From Streptomyces swartbergensis (GTDB lineage Bacteria; Actinomycetota; Actinomycetes; Streptomycetales; Streptomycetaceae): a stretch of DNA of 33,096 nucleotides. Where the stretch lies: the NCBI RefSeq assembly GCF_002148965.1, contig NZ_NGFN01000016.1:1-33096 (forward strand), written 5' to 3'. The position numbers and the translations under genes were made by a program. The notes beneath the pieces are model-generated. The model was given only the letters and a program-made list of their open reading frames with translations. It ran no database searches and was not told where the DNA came from. Shown here one piece after another: positions 29,724-33,096 of this stretch; positions within the stretch are counted from its first letter, which is position 1; each line of letters starts with the position of its first letter.

Positions 29724-32066
29724 TCAGAACAGCGGCGTGAGCGGCTGTTCGCACCAGATGGTCTTGCCCCGGGTGGTCTGCCGGCTGCCCCAGCGCTGCG
29801 TGAGCTGGGCGACCAGCAGCAGTCCGCGGCCACCCTCGTCGTCCTGGTGGGCCCGCCGCAGGTGCGGGGAGGTCGAACTGCCGTCGGACACCTCGCAGAT
29901 GAGGGTCTGGTCGCGGATCAGCCGGAGCTGGATGGGCGCGGCACCGTACCGGATGGCGTTGGTGACCAGTTCGCTGACGACGAGTTCGGTGACGAAGGCC
30001 GTCTCGTCCAGCCCCCACGCGGTGAGCTGTTCGGTCGCGGCCTGGCGGGTGGCGGCCACCTGCGCGGGGTCAGGGGTGACGTCCCAGGTGGCGACCTGGT
30101 CCGCGCCCAGCGCCCGGGTCCGGGCCAGCAGCAGGGCCACGTCGTCGCTCGGTTCCTCCGGCAGTACGGCCTTCAGCACGATGTCGCACTGGGCGTCGAG
30201 CGATTCGGCGGGCACGGTCAGCGCGCGGCACAGCTCGTCGGTGGCGTGGTCGACGTCGCGGTCGCGGTCCTCGACGAGTCCGTCGGTGTAGAGGGCGACG
30301 ACGGAGCCCTCGGGCAGCTGGAGCTCCGTCGCCTCGAACGGCAGTCCCCCGACGCCCAGCGGGGGCCCCGCGCTCATGGGGATCAGCCGCGCGGACCCGT
30401 CGGGCAGCACCAGGGCGGGGGCGGGGTGCCCGGCGGCGGCCAGGTTCAGCCGGCGCGTGACGGGGTCGTAGACGGCGTACAGACAGGTCGCGCCGAGTTC
30501 GGCGACCTCGTCACCGTCGTCGTCCGACGCGAGATGGGTGACCAGGTCGTCGAGGTGGGTGAGGAGTTCATCCGGTGGCAGGTCCACGTCGGCGAGGGTG
30601 CGTACGGCCGTGACCAGCCGGCCCATGGTCGCCGTGGAGGGGATGCCGTGGCCCACGACGTCACCGACGACGAGCGCGACCCGGCTGCCGGACAGCGGGA
30701 TCACGTCGAACCAGTCGCCGCCGATGCCGGCCGCCGAGCCGGAGGGCAGATAGCGGTGGGCGACCTGGACGGCGGCCTGGCCGGGCAGTCCTCTCGGCAG
30801 CAGGCTGTGCTGGAGGGCCAGTGCGGTGGTGCGTTCGCGGGCGAAGCGGCGGGCGTTGTCGACGCAGACCGCGGCGCGGCTGGCGAGTTCCTCGGCGAAC
30901 ACGGCGTCGTCGGCGGCGTAGTCGTCCACCTGCCGGATGCGCACGGCCACGGCGACGCCGAGGGTGGTGCCGCGGGCCCGCAGCGGCACCGCCATCATCG
31001 AGTGCACGCCCTGGCGGTAGGGGCGGCCCTGTGGGGCGCGCGTGTTGCGCTCCGCGACCCAGCGCATGAAGGACGGCTCCCCCGCCTGGCTGATGATCGC
31101 CCGGCCCTCCCGCATCGCCCGCGCGATGGGGGAGAACGCGGGGTAGACGTCCACGTCTCCGAGGTGGACGGCCGCTTCGGGGGTGCCCTCGGTGATGGAG
31201 CCGTGGGCGACGCGGCGCAACACGATCTCCTCGGTGGGCACGGTCGGCGACTCCTCCGCGCCGAGGACCCAGTCGAACAGGTCCACGCTCGCGAAGTCGG
31301 CGAACCGGGGTACCACGACCTCCATCAGCTCCTCGGCCGTGCGCACCACGTCCAGGGTGGTGCCGATGGCCGCCGCGGCCTCGTTGAGCAGGGCCAGCCG
31401 CTGCCGGGCCCAGTACTGCTCGGTGCTGTCGAACGCGGCTAGGGCGGTGCCCAGGAGCTCGCCGGAGGGGTCGCGGACCGGCCACATCTCGGTGACCCAG
31501 GCGTGCTCCCGGTTCAGGGCCGGGGCGCCCGTGTAGCTCTCGTAGCGGAGCGGGCGGCCGGTCTCGACGACGTGACGCAGGTGCCAGTTGAAGCCGCGGC
31601 TGTGTTCGGCCTCCTCGACGGTCTCCGGGAAGTGCCGCCCCAGCAGAGTCGCCTCGGGCACGCCCATCACATGGCAGGCGGCGTCGTTGAGCCGCAGGTA
31701 GCGCTGGCCGGTGTCGAACACGGACATCGACATGGACGCCTGCTGGAAGGCCTGTCCGGCGAGGGAGGTCTCGGCACTGCCGGGCGACTCGGCGGTGATC
31801 ACGTAGCCGTCGGGTTCCCCGTCCCGGCCGGTCACGACGCAGGCTCTGACGCGGAGCCCGACCAGATAGCCCTCGTGGTGCCGCACCATGACGGTGCCCG
31901 ACCGGGCGGACACCGCCTCGGGCGGCACGTCCTCGGCCAGCAGCTCCCGTACGGACCGGCCCACGGCCTCCTCGGCCGGGTAGCCGGTCAGTCGCCGGGC
32001 ACCCTCGCTCCACCCCGTCACGGTGCCGCGGGCGTCGATGATCGCAGCAGCGGAGGCGTCCTCCAT
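29724..32066 (-). CDS. PAS-PAS-GAF-SpoIIE (PP2C) phosphatase with C-terminal HATPase kinase-like domain
   Basis: The 780-residue protein has two PAS domains (about 8-100 and 115-220), a GAF domain (about 240-410), and a SpoIIE-type PP2C phosphatase with metal Asp451 (GGDWFD) and Asp469 (GDVVGHG). A GHKL ATPase of the anti-sigma-factor kind follows (about 660-775), with the N-box SELVTNAIRYG (Asn703) and G-box DEGGRGLLLV. The combination of an RsbW-like kinase and RsbU-like phosphatase is common in Streptomyces and suggests self-contained control of an anti-anti-sigma protein. No such gene is adjacent. No membrane segment is seen. ATG 32066 is preferred; a TTG at 32102 is possible and gives 12 more residues. 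Confidence 0.92.
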   Translation of the reverse strand: MEDASAAAIIDARGTVTGWSEGARRLTGYPAEEAVGRSVRELLAEDVPPEAVSARSGTVMVRHHEGYLVGLRVRACVVTGRDGEPDGYVITAESPGSAETSLAGQAFQQASMSMSVFDTGQRYLRLNDAACHVMGVPEATLLGRHFPETVEEAEHSRGFNWHLRHVVETGRPLRYESYTGAPALNREHAWVTEMWPVRDPSGELLGTALAAFDSTEQYWARQRLALLNEAAAAIGTTLDVVRTAEELMEVVVPRFADFASVDLFDWVLGAEESPTVPTEEIVLRRVAHGSITEGTPEAAVHLGDVDVYPAFSPIARAMREGRAIISQAGEPSFMRWVAERNTRAPQGRPYRQGVHSMMAVPLRARGTTLGVAVAVRIRQVDDYAADDAVFAEELASRAAVCVDNARRFARERTTALALQHSLLPRGLPGQAAVQVAHRYLPSGSAAGIGGDWFDVIPLSGSRVALVVGDVVGHGIPSTATMGRLVTAVRTLADVDLPPDELLTHLDDLVTHLASDDDGDEVAELGATCLYAVYDPVTRRLNLAAAGHPAPALVLPDGSARLIPMSAGPPLGVGGLPFEATELQLPEGSVVALYTDGLVEDRDRDVDHATDELCRALTVPAESLDAQCDIVLKAVLPEEPSDDVALLLARTRALGADQVATWDVTPDPAQVAATRQAATEQLTAWGLDETAFVTELVVSELVTNAIRYGAAPIQLRLIRDQTLICEVSDGSSTSPHLRRAHQDDEGGRGLLLVAQLTQRWGSRQTTRGKTIWCEQPLTPLF

Positions 32067-32127
32067 ATCGTCCAGGATTATCCCTTTGCCGCCCTGTATC
32101 AACCGCGACGGAGCATTCGTGACGGTG

Positions 32128-32595
32128 TCAGGCCCGGTGAGCGCGCAGGGCGGCGAGCGCCCGGTCGGCGTGTGCGTTCATGCGCAGTTCGCTGCGGACG
32201 ACGTCGAGGACGGTGTGGTCCTGCGCTATGACGAACGTGGTGCGCTTGGTCGGTGCCAGGGAGAAGCCGCGCTTCACGCCGAACCGCTCGCGGACCGTGC
32301 CGTCGGCGTCGGACAGCAGGGGCATGCCGAGGGAGTGCTGTCCGGCGAACTCCTGCTGCCGCTCGACGGTGTCCCCGCTGATGCCGACGGGATGTACGCC
32401 GACGGCGGCGAACTCGGCGGCGAGATCGCGGAAGTGGCAGGCCTGTGCGGTGCAGCCGGGGGTCAGGGCGGCCGGGTAGAAGAAGAGCACGACCGGTCCC
32501 TCGGCGAGCAGTCCGGACAGGCTGCGGACGGTGCCGGTCTCGTCGGGCAGGGCGAAGTCCTCGACCTTGTCCCCGGCCTCCACGCGCGCGGTCAC
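32128..32595 (-). CDS. bcp: BCP/AhpC-type peroxiredoxin
   Basis: The 155-residue thioredoxin-fold peroxidase has peroxidatic Cys48 in TPGCTAQAC and Cys53 five residues later, the resolving-cysteine position of atypical 2-Cys BCP proteins. Other landmarks are GDKVEDFALPDETG, VVLFFYPA and VHPVGISGD. It reduces peroxides at the expense of thioredoxin or a similar thiol donor and is cytosolic. The GTG overlaps the stop of the DoxX-like gene (GTGA), so the two are translationally coupled. The stop lies 61 bases before the ATG of the SpoIIE-type gene, which may be partly cotranscribed. Confidence 0.92.
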   Translation of the reverse strand: MTARVEAGDKVEDFALPDETGTVRSLSGLLAEGPVVLFFYPAALTPGCTAQACHFRDLAAEFAAVGVHPVGISGDTVERQQEFAGQHSLGMPLLSDADGTVRERFGVKRGFSLAPTKRTTFVIAQDHTVLDVVRSELRMNAHADRALAALRAHRA

Positions 32596-32972
32596 GACCG
32601 GCCCTCGGCGTTCCGTGCGACGCCGCGGGCCCAGAGCACGAGGGGCAGCTGGAGCGGCAGGCGCCCGAAGGCCGCCGCCTTCTGCGGCGCGGGGCGATGG
32701 CGCCAGTCGGCCGCCATCTTGACGTTGGCCGGGAACACCCCGACGAAGAAGGCCGCCGTGGCCAGCGCGGCCGCCTTGCGGGTACGCGGCAGCGCCAGGC
32801 CCGCGGCCAGCGCGAGCTCGGCGGCGCCGCTGGCGTAGGTCCAGGTCCTGGGCGTGCCCGGCAGGCCGCGCGGGATGGTCGCTTCGAACGGGCGTGGGGC
32901 GGCGAAGTGGGCGACCCCCGCGGCGGCCAGCAGGCCGGCGAGCAGCAGGGGCGAGCGTTCGGACCGGGACAC
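32592..32972 (-). CDS. DoxX-like small integral membrane protein
   Basis: The 126-residue protein has about four hydrophobic helices: PLLLAGLLAAAGVAHFAAP, TYASGAAELALAAGLALP, KAAALATAAFFVGVFPANV and a final RLPLQLPLVLWA. The HFAAP...IP and GAAELALAAGLALP segments are typical of the DoxX/DUF4267-like four-helix family. DoxX proteins have been linked to thiol stress and to superoxide detoxification in mycobacteria, which fits the overlapping peroxiredoxin gene. The GTG start has AGGAG six bases upstream. The function in this organism is inferred only from the pairing. Confidence 0.82.
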   Translation of the reverse strand: MSRSERSPLLLAGLLAAAGVAHFAAPRPFEATIPRGLPGTPRTWTYASGAAELALAAGLALPRTRKAAALATAAFFVGVFPANVKMAADWRHRPAPQKAAAFGRLPLQLPLVLWARGVARNAEGRS

Positions 32973-33004
32973 GGTTTTCTCCTCTGATGGCCTGCCGCGC
33001 GATA

Positions 33005-33018
33005 TTACTGGACGGTAA
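33005..33018. promoter_or_regulatory. AT-rich imperfect palindrome before the DoxX/peroxiredoxin pair
   Basis: TTAC (33005-33008) and GTAA (33015-33018) flank TGGACG in an otherwise GC-rich gap, about 33 bases before the DoxX-like start. It resembles a short TetR-type half-site pair or a promoter -10 (TAATAT on the minus strand). Evidence is weak. Confidence 0.3.
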
Positions 33019-33048
33019 AGGGGTGGGTGCGGCGGGGGTTTCGACGGG

Positions 33049-33096
33049 TCAGGCGCGGCGGTTGTGCGTGCCCGGGGTGTAGCCGAACGAGCGGCG
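33049..33096 (-). CDS. C-terminal end of an unidentified protein (partial)
   Basis: The minus strand has an open frame that enters from the right and ends at TGA (33049-33051). The visible residues are RRSFGYTPGTHNRRA. The FGYTPGTHNRR ending recalls the last residues of AraC-type regulators, but 15 residues do not allow a family call. It lies 76 bases upstream of the DoxX-like gene in the same direction. Confidence 0.5.
   Translation of the reverse strand, partial: RRSFGYTPGTHNRRA

Overview
The window is high-GC actinobacterial chromosome, almost certainly Streptomyces or a close relative. The evidence is third-position G/C codon bias, many 4-nt stop/start overlaps with GTG and TTG starts, a conservon with a P450 pair, Tat-exported sugar-utilisation proteins, a sugar ABC importer lacking its own ATPase, a SpoIIE-type PAS/GAF phosphatase, and a single in-frame TTA codon. 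No rRNA, tRNA, CRISPR array, transposase or phage gene was seen. The content looks like ordinary chromosome-arm metabolism and regulation.

Layout. (1) 1-4094, plus strand: the C-terminal tail of CvnA, then CvnB (roadblock), CvnC (DUF742), CvnD (Ras-like GTPase), a CYP157-type P450 lacking the K-helix arginine, and a complete CYP154-type P450. All are translationally overlapped. (2) 4325-5818, minus: a PucR/CdaR-like regulator with two C-terminal helix-turn-helix segments. (3) 5983-10033, plus: a YciO-type Sua5/YrdC protein, a dienelactone-hydrolase-family enzyme, an MHYT membrane sensor with a TTA codon, and a calcineurin-like phosphoesterase. (4) 10144-12788: a luciferase-like flavin oxidoreductase (plus) whose stop codon interlocks with that of a RibD/DHFR-fold reductase (minus), and a TauD-type dioxygenase (minus).

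(5) 12877-20257: a fructan (levan/inulin) utilisation locus. A Tat-exported GH32 hydrolase is divergent from a binding protein, two permeases and a cytoplasmic GH32 hydrolase; a LacI-type repressor closes the locus. Two copies of ACGAGTTAGG in opposite orientation lie in the divergent promoter region and are the probable repressor operators. The expected logic is outside cleavage, import powered by a shared ATPase encoded elsewhere, inside cleavage, and de-repression by the sugar. (6) 20327-21810, plus: an aldo/keto reductase and a stand-alone LigD-type 3'-phosphoesterase, then a non-coding stretch with two strong hairpins.

(7) 22246-23759: a zinc alcohol dehydrogenase divergent from a small ArsR-like regulator. 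(8) 23784-29584, minus: a TetR regulator and a four-gene catabolic operon (CocE-type hydrolase, acyl-CoA ligase, crotonase-fold enzyme, SDR dehydrogenase). A 28-bp element with 23 identities occurs both in the tetR upstream region and in the operon promoter, so these genes probably form one regulon. This is the best candidate here for an undescribed system. (9) 29724-33096, minus: a PAS-PAS-GAF-SpoIIE-HATPase protein, a BCP-type peroxiredoxin overlapped with a DoxX-like membrane protein, and the last codons of another gene.
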